From Hypoxylon rubiginosum (Eukaryota; Ascomycota; Sordariomycetes; Xylariales; Hypoxylaceae): a DNA stretch of 64,000 nucleotides. Made by a program: the position numbers and the translations under genes. The notes beneath the pieces were generated by a model that ran no database searches, was not told the DNA's origin, and saw only the letters and a list, made by a program, of their open reading frames with translations. Position 1 is the first letter of the stretch; every line of letters starts with the position of its first letter. This document shows, piece after piece, positions 34,979-46,774 of the stretch. The stretch spans positions 248,001-312,000 of the forward strand of contig CADCXA010000051.1 in assembly GCA_902806565.1 (NCBI GenBank), read 5' to 3'.

Positions 34979-37491
34979 ATGCCCCCGACCCCAGAGTCCC
35001 AACTGAGCGATGGCTCGCCAAACAATGACACCACGCCGCCTGCCGCTTCCTCGGCTAGCCATGCGCTATCCAGTACGGACGCCTCCATGGTAAAGGTCAC
35101 CAGAGGGCATAGCTGCGTGTTGTGCCAGCAGCGCAAGGTCCGCTGCGACAAAAGCAAGCCCTGTTCCAATTGTGTAAAGGCCGGAGTCGAGTGCCGCGTC
35201 GTGCCACCTCAGCCGCCCAGGCGGCGGAAGAAGCGTATCCCCGAACGAGACTTAGTCGAACGCCTTCGGAAGTATGAGGCGCTCTTGTCCCAGAACGGCA
35301 TTGAATTTGACTCGCTAGGCCCCGATGTTAAGATTGTGGACCCAGGCTCCGTCGAGGACGGCGACGAGCTCGAACCTGAGTTTATAAGGCAGAGGAGTAA
35401 AGAGTCCCCAGGTGACATGGACCCCGATCTGATCACATCGCCCGGCGAGACGCCCCATGTTCCAAGGTAAGCAAGCATCGTCCGAATTCGGCAAAAGAGT
35501 ATCACACATCCGACACCAAGTAAACTAACACCCTACCTCGACAGAACCTTCAAATGGTTTCCATTCCAGAGGGAGGCTAGTAGTAACTGCTCATCTTATC
35601 TGGGCCTGCAATTACTGACATCCGCCAAGTTTCGGGCAACAGATGAACTGGTAAAAGACTCGTCCGACGAGGAAGACGTCGGGTCGTCCATCAATCAGGC
35701 CTACGACAGGATGTTCGATCGTCCCGACGGCTTTCCTTTTGTAGTCGGTGGCCAGTTCGAGAATGTCACCGAACATCATCCGTCGGCCATCCAAATATTT
35801 CAATTATGGCAGATCTATCTGAACAATGTCAACCCGCTACTGAAGCTAACGCACACGCCAACGCTGCAAGTGCAGATCATCGAGGCTGGCGCAAACCTCG
35901 ACAAGGTGTCCCGGCCTCTAGAGGCTCTAATGTTCGCGATATACCTGATGGCCATCACTAGTATAGATGAAGAAGAATGCCAGGCTACGTTCAGCGAATC
36001 ACGAATGGCATTGCTTGCCAAGTACCAATGGACTGCTCAGCAAGCTCTACTGAACGCAGGTTTTATGCGGAACCCGGACCTGACCCTCCTGCAGGCTTAT
36101 ACACTATACCTTGTAAGGTTACATCCGACCCCTTCGTGCGTGTAAGACCTGTCTCTAACGAGATATATCAGATGGGTATTCGACAATACTCAGATCCCCG
36201 ATCGTTATTCTGTTTGACAGGAATAGGTGTGCGCCTCGCCCAGCGGATGGGTTTGCATCGTGACGGTGCTCAATTCCAGCTCTCCCCGTTTGAAGTCGAA
36301 GAGAGGCGTCGGTTATGGTGGACCCTTGCGGGATTCGACCGGCGCATCGGAGAGCTCTGCGGTTCCATCATCACCGCCATATCCAACGGAGGCAACTGCA
36401 AATTACCGCTGAACATTAATGATGCCGACTTACATCTCTACGCCAAAGATCCCCCTCCGCCACACTCGGGCGCCACTGAAATGATGTTTTCTCTCGCGCG
36501 CCTTGAGTTTGCCAAAGCACCAGGAAACGATAAGATGAGGGGGCAATCGTCGGAGTCGAATCCGCAAGCGATCGCGAGCGTTGCTGACCATCGGTTGTCC
36601 AGCTACCTCGAACGGTTTTCCACATACATGGAAGATAGTTACCTCAAGTACTGCGATCCGAAAGTTCCGCTTCATTATATGACGCTTCTCATGACCCGGT
36701 CAAATATGTGCAAACTGAAGATAGTAGCAGGGTTCTTCCGCGTTGCACTTACTGCACCGGCGCCCTTACCGACGGTCGAACGAGACGCACTCTTCATAGA
36801 AGCAATCAAGATGATCGAGTACGACAGCATGATGCAAGCCCGCGAAAATTTGAAGGGATTCCTCTGGTATACGCAAATGCATTTCCCATTCCCAGCCTAC
36901 ATTTGCTTGCTCACCGAGCTGCGGCATCGCACCACCGGTGACTTGTGCGAACGTGCATGGCAGACTATCTGCGAGCATGCTGATCGGAGGAAGATGACCA
37001 CACACGCGCGTAGCCCAATGCACCTTTCTTTCAGCCCCCTCTTCGTCAAAGCGTGGGATGCTCGCGAGGCGGCCGAAGCTGCGCTCGGGCGCACCATAGC
37101 GCCGCCTCGCCTTATCACCCACATGCGACAGATCGCCGTTTCGCTACCAAAGACCACGAAGAAGAGGACACCAGTACCAACGCCTTCGCCCAAGATTCCT
37201 GTCATCAGCGGTGCCTACGTCGCCGCGGCCCATACGCCGCCCGAGCCACAAGCCGTACCGGGCGCCATGCCTTTATATCCGGAGAACGACATGTTCAACG
37301 GCGGCATGCAGACGATCGACATGAACAGGCAGTTCGCGACCGCGTTCCCGGACGTCAACTTCGGCGGCGAGATGGACTGGAACTACCTGATGCAGGAGTA
37401 CGGCGGCTTCATCGCGAACGGGCCGCAGATGAGCGCCTACGCAAACCAGACGCCGCTGCAGGACCCTACCCAAGCTACCACCTGGCAATAA
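34979..37491 (+). CDS. Zn2Cys6 transcription factor (fungal_trans)
   Basis: Three exons, 34979-35466, 35545-36112 and 36172-37491, give 791 residues. The start has a good context (CACCATGC). The cluster at about residues 46-72 reads CVLCQQRKVRCDKSKPC, then SNCVKAGVEC: C-x2-C-x6-C-x5-C-x2-C-x6-C. A basic linker (RRRKKR) and a short coiled-coil-like segment (LVERLRKYEALLSQNG) follow, as in dimerising Gal4-type proteins. The fungal_trans core carries GVRLAQRMGLHRDG and EERRRLWWTLAGFDRR, both family hallmarks. The second junction joins ...TLYL to MGIRQYSD. The C-terminus is acidic/Gln-Asn rich and may be activating. Its divergent position next to an exporter suggests, but does not prove, local regulation. 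Confidence 0.85.
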
Positions 37492-38439
37492 ATAGCTGTA
37501 AGATATCGTTTCATGATACGTAAAACAAGGACACGGATGGATGGATGGACGGACGGATGGATGATCGGTGTTATAGGAGCTAGGTGGTATTATGGACCTG
37601 CAAAGCACATACCCAACTTCTTTCATTCTGTACATATATAAAAAGAAAAATTCCTTGAAGGGATCTACGGGGAGTATTTACTGGTAGGTATGAGATCAGG
37701 GCGTGCCATATATATATATACGCATGTATATATGGTCTTTTATATAGCTAGGGTTTGGTTTTTTTTAAGGAACACTCGTTTCTTCCTGTATCATGCGGGC
37801 AACGATCCTAGTGGAGTGTTTTTTGTGTGGATATATGTATGTGATTACCGGTAGTCGAGCCGAGTGGTACACGTAGGGACGACGCGGATCGAGCCGCCGC
37901 CACCGCTTCTGCCGCTTTTTCTTCATCGGTCCCGAGGGGAGGGAAGCTCGTTCGACGAGTGGTCGGGTGGGTATGTATGGATATGCGGTGCGAGTTGAGC
38001 AAGTGAGACCATAACCCCAGGCTGTGCGAGGGTCGTAGGACTGTGGCCTACCTTAGGTATGCATGTATGTCTCACGGTACTTAGCACCCACTATTCTTCT
38101 TTTCTTTTCGTCGAAAGCGGAGATTTGAAGGTCGCAGGGCGCAAGGCTAGCAGGGTCGTAATGCGAAGGAAAAAAAAAAGATCGCCATCGGAGGTCCGGC
38201 GGGCGTTGCGAGTATGGGATGTATGTAACCAGGTAATAAATCCCACGAGGCAGGTTTACCAACGTGATCTGCATAAGACGAACATGGTCAGCTTAATAGT
38301 ATTTAGATATTGGATTGGATATTCGAGGGCACGGTGTGGACTACGTGTCTTACGGTCTTCTTCCCGTCCCGCGATTGTCTTGGAACTTCCCACGTGCGCG
38401 TCTCGGGTGTGTGTTACTTGAAGTTCGTCGGTTTACGTA

Positions 38440-38500
38440 AGGCGTCTGAGGCGTCCGGGTCGTTCGTGGCGTTTGAGGCGTTTGAGGCGTTCGGATATGT
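38440..38500. repeat. Degenerate 9-bp tandem array (GGCGTTTGA)
   Basis: About six units of GGCGTYTGA-like sequence with substitutions; the two central copies are perfect. Confidence 0.7.
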
Positions 38501-38852
38501 ACCCAAAGTACATACCAGGTAATGTACTGCTGCCACGAGCGTAAACGATAGGCGTGTCGGTAGGAAACGTAGTGCTACTACGTACAGGTGAGAAGACTCG
38601 ATGCTCGGTTAAGGAAGGGTAAGAGACGACTGACCGGGCCCGGACAGTCGAAGGGACTTGATGATCATGCTTCAAGCCATTCCTAGGAAGTTGGAAGAGA
38701 CATATCTAAAGCACTGAAGAGGCACAATCATTAGGTAGGCAAGGTAAGGCGCTTTGAGTAAGAGGTAGTATTAGGTAGGTAGCAAACTATGAGAAGAAAT
38801 CTAGATACATGTAGACAAGAAATAAGACATAGGTATTGACACATGTAGCTCT

Positions 38853-38972
38853 TGACTAGTAACCACAAAGGCGATGGAGTTCGCCAGTGCGGAGGGCCGT
38901 CGAGCAATTTGATGTGATGCTATGACTAACTACAAAGGCGATGAAGAACACCAGTGTAGAGGGCCGTCGAGC
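38853..38972. repeat. Diverged ~50-bp duplication
   Basis: Copies at about 38853-38906 and 38923-38972 share TGACTA, ACAAAGGCGATG and GAGGGCCGTCGAGCA. Most differences between them are G-to-A or C-to-T (for example GTGCGGAG versus GTGTAGAG), which looks RIP-like, with a few transversions. Confidence 0.65.
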
Positions 38973-39619
38973 ACTGATATCTATGCTCACTTGGAGCGCA
39001 GTTTGAGGAGACAGGTAGGGTATGCTGCTGAATCCTCTTCCCCCAGTCCCACAAACCGACTGACTACCAGCCGCAAACCCACGGCACCCTCCCACGAGGG
39101 ACATGCACCGACAAGGCCAGTCAACGAAGCCAGTGGAAACCCATCCACGACCACGTCAACAATTAAACCGCCGCGAATCTGCAAAAGGCAGCACCAAGCT
39201 CCGGAGAGTTGGATACGCTTGACTGACGAAAAGCCGAACGGAGTCGATTAGCAATTTCTATCCCTTGGCAGGGAGAAAGAGGAGAGCCATTAGCAGATCA
39301 AGCAGTAGAAAAATTCCCGCAAGAACGCTGGAGTCCATCTGACGAAGCCCGGAGGCGACGCCGCTTTATCTATGAAGCACGCGTCCGCTTCAGGCACCGG
39401 ACCCCGGATGGATCAGCGAGAGGTGTCGAGCTTGGGCACACGGAAGGAGAGCCAACTAGCAGCCGACGGCGGGGAGCAGGGGGAAATGGTGTAGTATTGC
39501 TGTGACGGTTAGCGAACTTAGAGGGGGGGAGGGGACGTGGTAAGTAAGCAAAGCAACACTGGCGGCAAAGTGTTGCGAAAGTAAAAAAGGTCGAATAGTC
39601 ATGCTCGGTCTGACTCCTA

Positions 39620-40060
39620 TGGATGGAAGAAACAACAGTTAGATGGGTGTGATGATGGTAACGAAAAATAGTAGACAGTGGTGGTAATGGACGATGGTGA
39701 AGGAAGATGGTGGTAATAGATGAAAGATGAAAGATGAAAGTGGAGGATGGAAGTAGTGAATGATGAAAGTAGTGGATGGTGATAGTAGATGATAGAAGTA
39801 GATGATAGATGAGAGTAGTGGTAATAGATGAAAGATGAAAATGGAGGATGGAAGTAGTGAGGATAGAAGTGGTAGATGAATGTAGTAGTGGATGGTAGTA
39901 GTGGAGGATGGAAGTGGAGGATGGAAGTGGAGGATGGAAGTATTGGAGGATGGAAGTAATGAATGATGGTAATGGTGGATGGTTGTTGATGATGGTAGTA
40001 GTAGGAAGTGGATAGTGGTAGGCAATAGATAGTGGCAGTGGATGCTGATGATGTTGAGTA
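39620..40060. repeat. Purine-rich degenerate minisatellite (GGATGGAAGTGGA)
   Basis: Overlapping variants of GATGGAAGTGGAG and GATGGTAGTAGTG fill about 440 bp on the + strand. The minus strand is pyrimidine-rich and open in two frames for hundreds of codons because stops are rare in such sequence. I treat these frames as low-complexity artefacts. Confidence 0.8.
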
Positions 40061-40093
40061 GAAGATTGGATGACTTACTTTGGTTGATGGTAA

Positions 40094-40246
40094 ACGGGAT
40101 TCTTGGTGGATTCTTGCTACTCGGATTCTTGGTAGACTGGATGCTTCGTATACGGGATTCTTGGTACTCGGATTCTTGGTACTCGAAATTCTTGATGCTC
40201 GGGATTCTTGGTGCTCGGGATTCTTGGTGCACTGGATTCTTGGTAA
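40094..40246. repeat. 15-16-bp minisatellite (GGATTCTTGGTRCTC)
   Basis: About nine units of GGATTCTTGGTACTC-type sequence with small length changes. On the minus strand the 15-bp version would encode EYQES repeats in one frame. Confidence 0.85.
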
Positions 40247-41446
40247 ACTAGATGTCGTAGGTTGGTATGGCCAATGGAAGAAATAATTGTTGAAAGTAAG
40301 ATGGGAAAAGGTATGAAAGGTAATGGATGGAAAATGTATGAATGGTGAGATGGGAAATGATGTGGGAGGAAAGAAGAATGTTGGTGGGAGGGAGTCCAGA
40401 CTTATATAGTTTTTGGGATGAGGGCCAGAGATCAGAATCAGTTGGTACCTTAGGTACATCGCCATTGTGGGCAATGGCAAACAATGGGGGATCACTGGGG
40501 ATCAATGGGGACCAATAGGGATCACAATGGGTAAAAATTCTGATTGGTCCCCCCAGGGTTTCCCCAGCCAGCCCTAGCAGCCCTACAGCAGAGCCGCACT
40601 CAAAATCAACCACCGGGGCAACCACCGGGGCAACGATCAGGGCAACGTACCCGCCAGCGTGCCTGCCAACCGCCAATGGTAAATTTTTTTATTGGCCAGA
40701 TCATAGCAAACACGCAAATCAGCAACTATGTAACAAGGTACCTACCTAGCTAATTTTTTTCATTGGCTCAAATTTTTCGAAATCAGGAATCTGCGCCCAC
40801 GTGAATGGTGATCCTCTGATTTTGAACATTGCAAACCAAACACAGATACCTAGATCCCTACAGATCATAGCAAATCTACCGGGGTACCTATCCAACACCT
40901 AATTGTACCCAGGTACTAGGTATTTCGAGATTTGGCTATTTACCTAGTACCTAACACCCAAGGTACAGCGCCCCCTAACCCCTTTCCCATTCCCAGCAGC
41001 AACTGTCTACGTAGCTACGTACCATACTGAAATCCACCTTGCATATGCCTATCTAGCAACCAATATTTCCTCTCATAGAAGCCCTCTACGTTTGCAAATG
41101 TTATTAGCTAAATTGTGCCCAACATACATGTACTTATCCTTTATCTGTTCAGCATACATCACGATAGCAACTCGGAGGATATACAGGCAAAGAGCAATAG
41201 TGTACTACCAAATGTGACCTAAACCATCTCCTTCTATCCTACACCAACCCGCAACTAATTTGAAGTCAAGACAAGGTAATCATGTGACCGGGGAGCTGTA
41301 CGTTTGTTCGTCGGGTAGCTGCGTTTGATAGAGGGGACATCTAGGGGCGACTGCAATAACGTTTACTCTTTCTACCTACATACATGTGTACCTACATGAT
41401 TCTGGTAATTACATCATGAATCCCAAAAATAACATCATACAACAAA

Positions 41447-41518
41447 TCCGAATTGGTGTAGTGGACAACATGTGGGATTCTCATTCCCGAGCCCGGGGTT
41501 CGATTCCCCGATTCGGAG
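41447..41518 (+). tRNA. tRNA-Glu (anticodon CUC)
   Basis: A 72-nt cloverleaf. The acceptor stem TCCGAAT pairs perfectly with ATTCGGA (41511-41517), with discriminator G. The D arm contains the A-box TGGTGTAGTGG. The anticodon stem TGGGA/TCCCG encloses loop TTCTCAT with CTC at positions 34-36. The T arm CGGGG-TTCGATT-CCCCG supplies the B-box GGTTCGATTCC. No intron. A TTTTT run at 41522-41526 fits a Pol III terminator. Folded by hand. Confidence 0.95.
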
Positions 41519-41521
41519 TTA

Positions 41522-41526
41522 TTTTT
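41522..41526 (+). terminator. Pol III terminator of the tRNA
   Basis: A run of five T four bases after the tRNA 3' end. Confidence 0.7.
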
Positions 41527-42371
41527 GTACTTTTGTTCAGTACAACTTTGCTATGTCCATTCTTCGAGACGCAAACGACTCGCCCACTATTTCATCTTAC
41601 CTCGGTGCTATTCCGTCCAGTAGTCCGACGGATTGTTCGAGCCCAACAGTTTATTCGGAGAAGTTTTGCTTCTCAAAAGGTAAGATAACATTCACCAACC
41701 CTTGATACATACGTATCTATCGTCCGTCTCTCTAAACGCACTTCCACTAATATTGAAATGTCTAGATTCCTTTCCCTTGGGATGAAATTCACTGCGATGA
41801 CGCTGTTTGGTAGAAATAGCACCTTTACTCTCCAGCAAATCTCGAACGAATTATATCGACGATTTGAGAATACCGAGAATTTGGCTCCGGAGCCCTGTTC
41901 AAATCCTTTACGAAGCTACCCATTGAATAGAAATGTTAGGCCGACTGTTTCACTCCTACCTACGAATTACATTACCAATCGAACACGCTTAGCGAGAAAT
42001 TAGAACGAGATCTACAAAAAGATGGGGGATGTCTCTAGGTTCACAAGGGAATAAGAGAGCAATAGAATCGCTGGATCATACGTTTGAAACTTTCGGCTGC
42101 ATCCGAGGCACCCTGAATCATTCCGATAGTAAAGCCGAATAGAATACCTACAATTCAAGACCGCTATAGCTATAAATGACCCCCAGTTATGTTTTTGTTA
42201 TGCTCTCCTACTACGGTTTAACCTTGCACATACGATTCACACATATCAAGACATAAATAGTGGAGGGGACTCGAGTAATATTGAGCGAGCTATCAGTAAA
42301 GGGAAACTATACGACTACTCTCTCCCGTTACGCAGTAGAACTTCACATCTGCCGCGACAACCCCATCTTCA
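41527..42371. other. Intergenic, no gene seen
   Basis: About 850 bp between the tRNA and the 3' end of the DUF8021 gene. Two short open frames (up to 100 codons) have no recognisable motif. Confidence 0.55.
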
Positions 42372-43181
42372 TCATAGTCCGCAGTTGCGCCTCGTGCAGA
42401 TCGTGACCTCGTGGATGTAGCGGAGCTTCCCGCCCTCGACGCGGATGAAGTTGGTGCTGGGGGTGCCGTCAGGCTTGTCCTGGTCGATGAAGGGGAAGTC
42501 GTTGAAGATGTCGAGGCCGCCGACCTCCTCGTCGATGACGTAGCGGCGGTTGCCGATGGTGAACTTCTCGGGGAAGACGGGCATGTAGCAGGTGTTGGCC
42601 TTGGTGTTGCGGGTGTCGGTGTAGGAGCCGCCCTCGAGCCGGGCGCACGGCGTGCCGTAGGGCACGCTGACGGTGCCGTCGCTCCAGCTGTCGAGGTACG
42701 CGTCGCCCGCGGCCTGGATCACGTCGCGGGCGTCGCGCTTCGCCTCCGGGATCACCTCCCACGCCTCCTGCTTGTTCCAGTAGAGCTGCCCCGTCGCGTT
42801 GAAGGCCCAGTCGCCGTCGTCCGCGACGACAGTTTGGACCGTCGTGATCTTGTCGTCGGTGAAGAGCATGCGCGTGTGGATGACGTACGGGTGCGCGTTG
42901 GTCGCGGCCGAGATCTCGGTGAAGGTGGCGCACTGCGTCACGTCGTGGAGGCTGCGGTTGAAGTCGACGGTGATCGGCTGCGACAGCACGCCCGTCTTGA
43001 TGTCGACGACCTTGTCATTCTCCAGGTAGCTGACGTTGCTGGACAGTGCGGGGATGCTCAGGTCTCCGGCGGCTACTGCTTTGATGTACGACGTCGTAGC
43101 CTCCTTCAGCGACTCTCGAGTACAGGCTGCCCATGCCTGAGAGGCAAGGCCTAGGGACGCTAACAAAACCGAGTAGATCAT
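42372..43181 (-). CDS. Secreted DUF8021 protein
   Basis: Single-exon, 269 residues. A clear signal peptide (MIYSVLLASLGLASQAWA) precedes CTRESLKEA. The body matches the fungal DUF8021 family as I know it: an early SNVSYLENDKVVDI segment, a central GDWAFNATGQLYW, then GTPCARLEGGSYTD, NRRYVIDEEVGGLDIF and a final GKLRYIHEVTIC. Function of the family is not established to my knowledge; it is extracellular or vesicular by its signal. Codons are strongly G/C-ending, which opens a shadow frame on the other strand. The gene lies 2.1 kb from a divergent FAD monooxygenase. Confidence 0.85.
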   Translation of the reverse strand: MIYSVLLASLGLASQAWAACTRESLKEATTSYIKAVAAGDLSIPALSSNVSYLENDKVVDIKTGVLSQPITVDFNRSLHDVTQCATFTEISAATNAHPYVIHTRMLFTDDKITTVQTVVADDGDWAFNATGQLYWNKQEAWEVIPEAKRDARDVIQAAGDAYLDSWSDGTVSVPYGTPCARLEGGSYTDTRNTKANTCYMPVFPEKFTIGNRRYVIDEEVGGLDIFNDFPFIDQDKPDGTPSTNFIRVEGGKLRYIHEVTICTRRNCGL

Positions 43182-45322
43182 GACTATTTTCCTCGTCGGA
43201 TTGATCGAAGGTTTGGGGGTTACCTCGCTCCCAAGAGTCGTAAGCTTCGAGACCGCGGTCTCATTTTGTATAGCTAAAGCAATGGGGGAAAAGGAGGGGC
43301 TTCTGACCCTTTTGGGCCTATATTCCCGGCTTATGTGTCCGCGGTACTTGTAAACGAGGTGGGATATACGGTACTGCGATTCGCACCGCTTAGGGCCTTG
43401 GAGTCATATTTAGCCGTCATGTCTGAAGATGATCCGGACAGGCTGAGCCGGTAGTCAATTTCACGAAGTAGGTACTATAAAGCTGTGGCAATAGGAGATA
43501 ACAATGTAAGATGTGTCCGCTCACTTCATTGGGCCCCGGCATCGGCTTGCCAAGGAAGGTTGTCGATGGGGGGTTATCGATGCATCTATTCGCAAGTCTA
43601 AAATTAGCAACTCACACGATACGGGTAGAGATGAATGCGCAAATCTCCAAATTCTAACGCATCTGTGTCCTATTGAGATGGAAATAAAAATATGAAGATG
43701 CAGTTCCTAAACAAGTTTCTGGTCAAGAAATTCCTAGCACAATGGCTGGATAGCAATAGTAATTTAGCGGATCACTACACAGACGGAATATGAACATGCT
43801 AGAGTATGTTGGGGTATCATATATTGTATGTAATCGAGTTTGATGAATTTTCTTTTGGCGATGTGAACCATACGAGGGTTGTCCTCGGCTTGTGTCATGG
43901 GGGATCGATTCACCGATCGCTTCGTAGCTTTGTTCTTTTCCGTGCTGTCGGGGTGCTGTGGTAGCGGCACCGAGCTCTATCGACGTCCACAGGTTCGGAA
44001 ATATTCGGCGAAGCTAGTCTTACTAACATACATAATAGTACGCTCGATGTCTTGGAATCGTCACTGACGGCGGCTTTGCGATCGGTTTCGGTATCCGAGG
44101 TCCGGCTCAGCGCTACGGAGTCTCGGAGGTGGTGCCGTGTTGTCGGGATGAGCCGTTGGCTATCCCACTAAAGCGCCATGGCGCCGGAGAGGATCGAAAT
44201 CGGTTGACCGACCGTTAGTGCTCGTCTGTTGAGACTTATAATAGACGACGTGTTGACTCGGTCGTCCCTATTGATAGGCGTCAACTCCGGCTCCGGATTT
44301 CTCCCCTCATCTTTTCCATTACGCAAAGCTCTACGCAGCTGGTCGTGGGAGGACGGGGTAGATTTCGCAGCCGTTGACATAAGCAGCAGAGAGGTCAATC
44401 TCGGGTCAACTGTAAGGGAGTTTTGTTGTCTCACGTAATACACGTGGATCGAACGTGGGATAGGTCGTACAGGGCAGACAGGGCTGCAGGGGTACTAAAT
44501 GTGCAGATCCTGGCACTAAAGCACCTAGCCGGTACCCGTAACGGGGTCACTGTGGAACAGACGGAGAGCTGAAAAATAAGGCATTCCACAAACATTAGGG
44601 CGGTGACGGAATAAAACACTTCGCGCGACCAATCCACTCCGATCTGAGGTCTTCTATACATACCTCCAGAGCTATAGATGCTTCGATCAATTAGACACAA
44701 CGACGTTCCAGAAGATTTCTAAGCTTAGCATTCATCTAATATTGTCTAAAACTTGAACATTCCTCGAACTCATGTCTGTAGAGAATGCCATGCCTTTAAC
44801 ATCACCACCTCATCGCGAAATGCGCATCTACATACCTCCTAGGCATAGGTCCACGATCAGCGTATGACGTACGATTACGGAGAAACAGAAAGCCTAGAGG
44901 CGGCGATTCGCCTTATTTAACGCCCGCGGAGGAATCATCACGTGTGGCTCTGTTCTTTTGCTTCAGCTGAGAGCTGTCAGACAGCAAGTAAGTCGCTCGA
45001 TAAAACGCCTAGACTCGTCGCCCGAGTGGCAACCGCCCGCTGTATGACAGAGAGCCGATAAATATGGACGGAACGGCGTGTTGAATGGTGCGCGAGGGGG
45101 TGGGAGATACTCCGTCGCCGAAAACTGGCTGAAAAGGAGAGATGGGGAGCGTTGTTACTATGTTTGATTGGTCGAATCCTTTGGGGTCTCTCCCGCTGAA
45201 CATCAATCAACCATGGTAACCGGCAAGGCATACAAGAAGGAGGTCTTCGACTCCCGAGAGTCGTCGAGTCGAGGCGGCGCAATCTTCCTTTTCTTCCAGA
45301 GCTATCAGTTGCCGTCGCAAAG
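43182..45322. other. Divergent intergenic region
   Basis: About 2.1 kb with the promoters of the DUF8021 gene (-) and the FAD monooxygenase (+). Apart from the uORF at its right end I find no supported coding sequence; candidate frames of 60-90 codons lack motifs. Confidence 0.55.
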
Positions 45323-45326
45323 ATGA
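45213..45326 (+). CDS. Upstream ORF overlapping the monooxygenase start (ATGA)
   Basis: A 37-codon frame starts in a near-ideal context (CAACCATGG) and ends in TGA at 45324-45326, sharing bases with the main ATG (45323-45325) as ATGA. The main start context (AAAGATGA) is weaker. If both are in the mRNA, translation of the monooxygenase would need leaky scanning or termination-reinitiation. The peptide has no recognised domain. It could instead be an artefact if transcription starts downstream of 45213. Confidence 0.45.
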   Translation: MVTGKAYKKEVFDSRESSSRGGAIFLFFQSYQLPSQR

Positions 45327-46774
45327 AAGAAGTAATCGAACCGAACGTGGCCGAGTCAGGATACAAGCCGAAGGTCCTAATAGTCGGCGCCGGTCTTGGC
45401 GGCCTGACCCTCGCTCAAGTCTTCCGGAAGAACGGCGTTCCATTCGAGATCTTCGAGCGAGACGAGCACGAAGTCGCCCGAGCGCAGGGATGGTCCCTAA
45501 CTATGCACAGGTGAGTGTCGTCTTTTATTATCCCTTTCCAAGCTGTCGCGGTAATTGTAATAGAGTCTAAGACAATTTTTCAATTCACTAGCGTCCTGGA
45601 TGAGCTGTTCAAGGCTTTCCCGGATGATATGCCCAATTTCAAGGATACAGTTCACCACCTCAACCCCCTCAATCTAGAAACCCAGGTTGTCTTCTATTTT
45701 CACAATGACCGTCTCGGCACGGAGAGCTCCCCTTCCACCCCTACGCTGCGAGCAAACCGTTTACTGCTCCGGAAGTGGCTGGCGACCAACATCAACGTCC
45801 AGTATGGAAGAGTGGCAAGTAAGATTGAGAGGGTAGGCGAAAAGATGGTCATCACCTTCAATAACGGCACGACCGCAACAGGCGACCTCGTCGTGGGTGC
45901 TGATGGCGCTAATAGTATCGGTAAGACCCCTTAGCTCGTAATTGAATTCAACCGGCGTGAAGTATCTAATGCACGGATAGTCAGAGAGCATGTCTTGGGC
46001 AAGCCGAACAAGGACGTGCTCAGGCCCGTTCCTATCAGCTCAATTACCGGAGAGGCCAAGCTAAGCGGGGAACTATTCGCGAAGCAATTGGAGATCGCTC
46101 ACAGTATGGCTATCATACCAATTACCACCGGAGATGCGTGGAACAACTTATTCATGGGCCTTACCAAAGTATCGCCGGACGGCCAAACTGGTGAATTTTT
46201 CTGGGTTGTCTCATGGCACGACCCGCTCGCCCAACAGACAGGTCGCATTGCGGTCAACACGCTTCCGAGAGACGAGCGTCTCGCAATCGCTAAGAGGATG
46301 ACGGCTCACATGGACCCTAAGTTCAAACGCGTCATCGAGGAGACCACAGCAGAAGGTATTCGGGATATCGGCTGGGTGCCCACAGACTGCCACCTCGACG
46401 AAATACCACTCGGACGGACCACTCTCCTTGGCGATGCCGTGCACCTGATGATGCCCTACAAAGCCGAGGGAGGCATCCACGCGATGCGCGACGCACTGCA
46501 CCTGGGTAAGCTAATCACCGAACTAGAGACGCCAGATGACGCCGCCCTGTACCGTGCGCTTAGCACGTTCTACGGGGAGATGCTCCCGCGTGGCGCCGAG
46601 GCCGTCGAACTCTCTAGGTACTTCCAGCAAAACTTTAGAAAGGACAAGGCGGGCGTCAAGGCCTGGGGCCACCCCGTGAGGAGCCTCCCGGATGAGAAAC
46701 TGGAGATAGGACCGGAGGGTGTGCGCAGTATCACCAAAGGTATCTGCAAGTTGGACCTGGTCCCAAGCATATGA
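45323..46774 (+). CDS. FAD-dependent monooxygenase (aromatic hydroxylase type)
   Basis: Three exons, 45323-45510, 45592-45920 and 45981-46774, give 436 residues. The Rossmann motif VLIVGAGLGGLTLAQ lies at about residues 18-32 with the acidic end of the second strand in FEIFERDE. The middle motif GDLVVGADGANSIVRE (spanning the second intron) matches the DG motif of group A flavin monooxygenases, and GRTTLLGDAVHLMMPYKAEGG is the GD motif that binds the FAD ribityl chain. These enzymes use NAD(P)H and O2 to hydroxylate aromatic or polyketide substrates. Substrate unknown. I see no membrane anchor or signal peptide. Both junctions restore conserved residues. Confidence 0.88.

Larger units (their letters stand above)
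37492..41446. other. Gene-poor, repeat-rich spacer
   Basis: Nearly 4 kb without a supported gene. It contains TGGATGGA-type runs (37535-37562), a 9-bp GGCGTTTGA-like array (about 38440-38500), a diverged duplication (38853-38972), a long purine-rich minisatellite field (39620-40250) and a 15-bp repeat near 40600-40650. Confidence 0.6.

Noticed and set aside
40248..40676. 142-codon minus frame next to the minisatellite
   Set aside because: Merges a small repeat with random sequence; no motif or clear splice structure.
42411..43154. 247-codon plus frame opposite the DUF8021 gene
   Set aside because: Asp/Glu/Val/Arg-rich shadow caused by G/C-ending codons.
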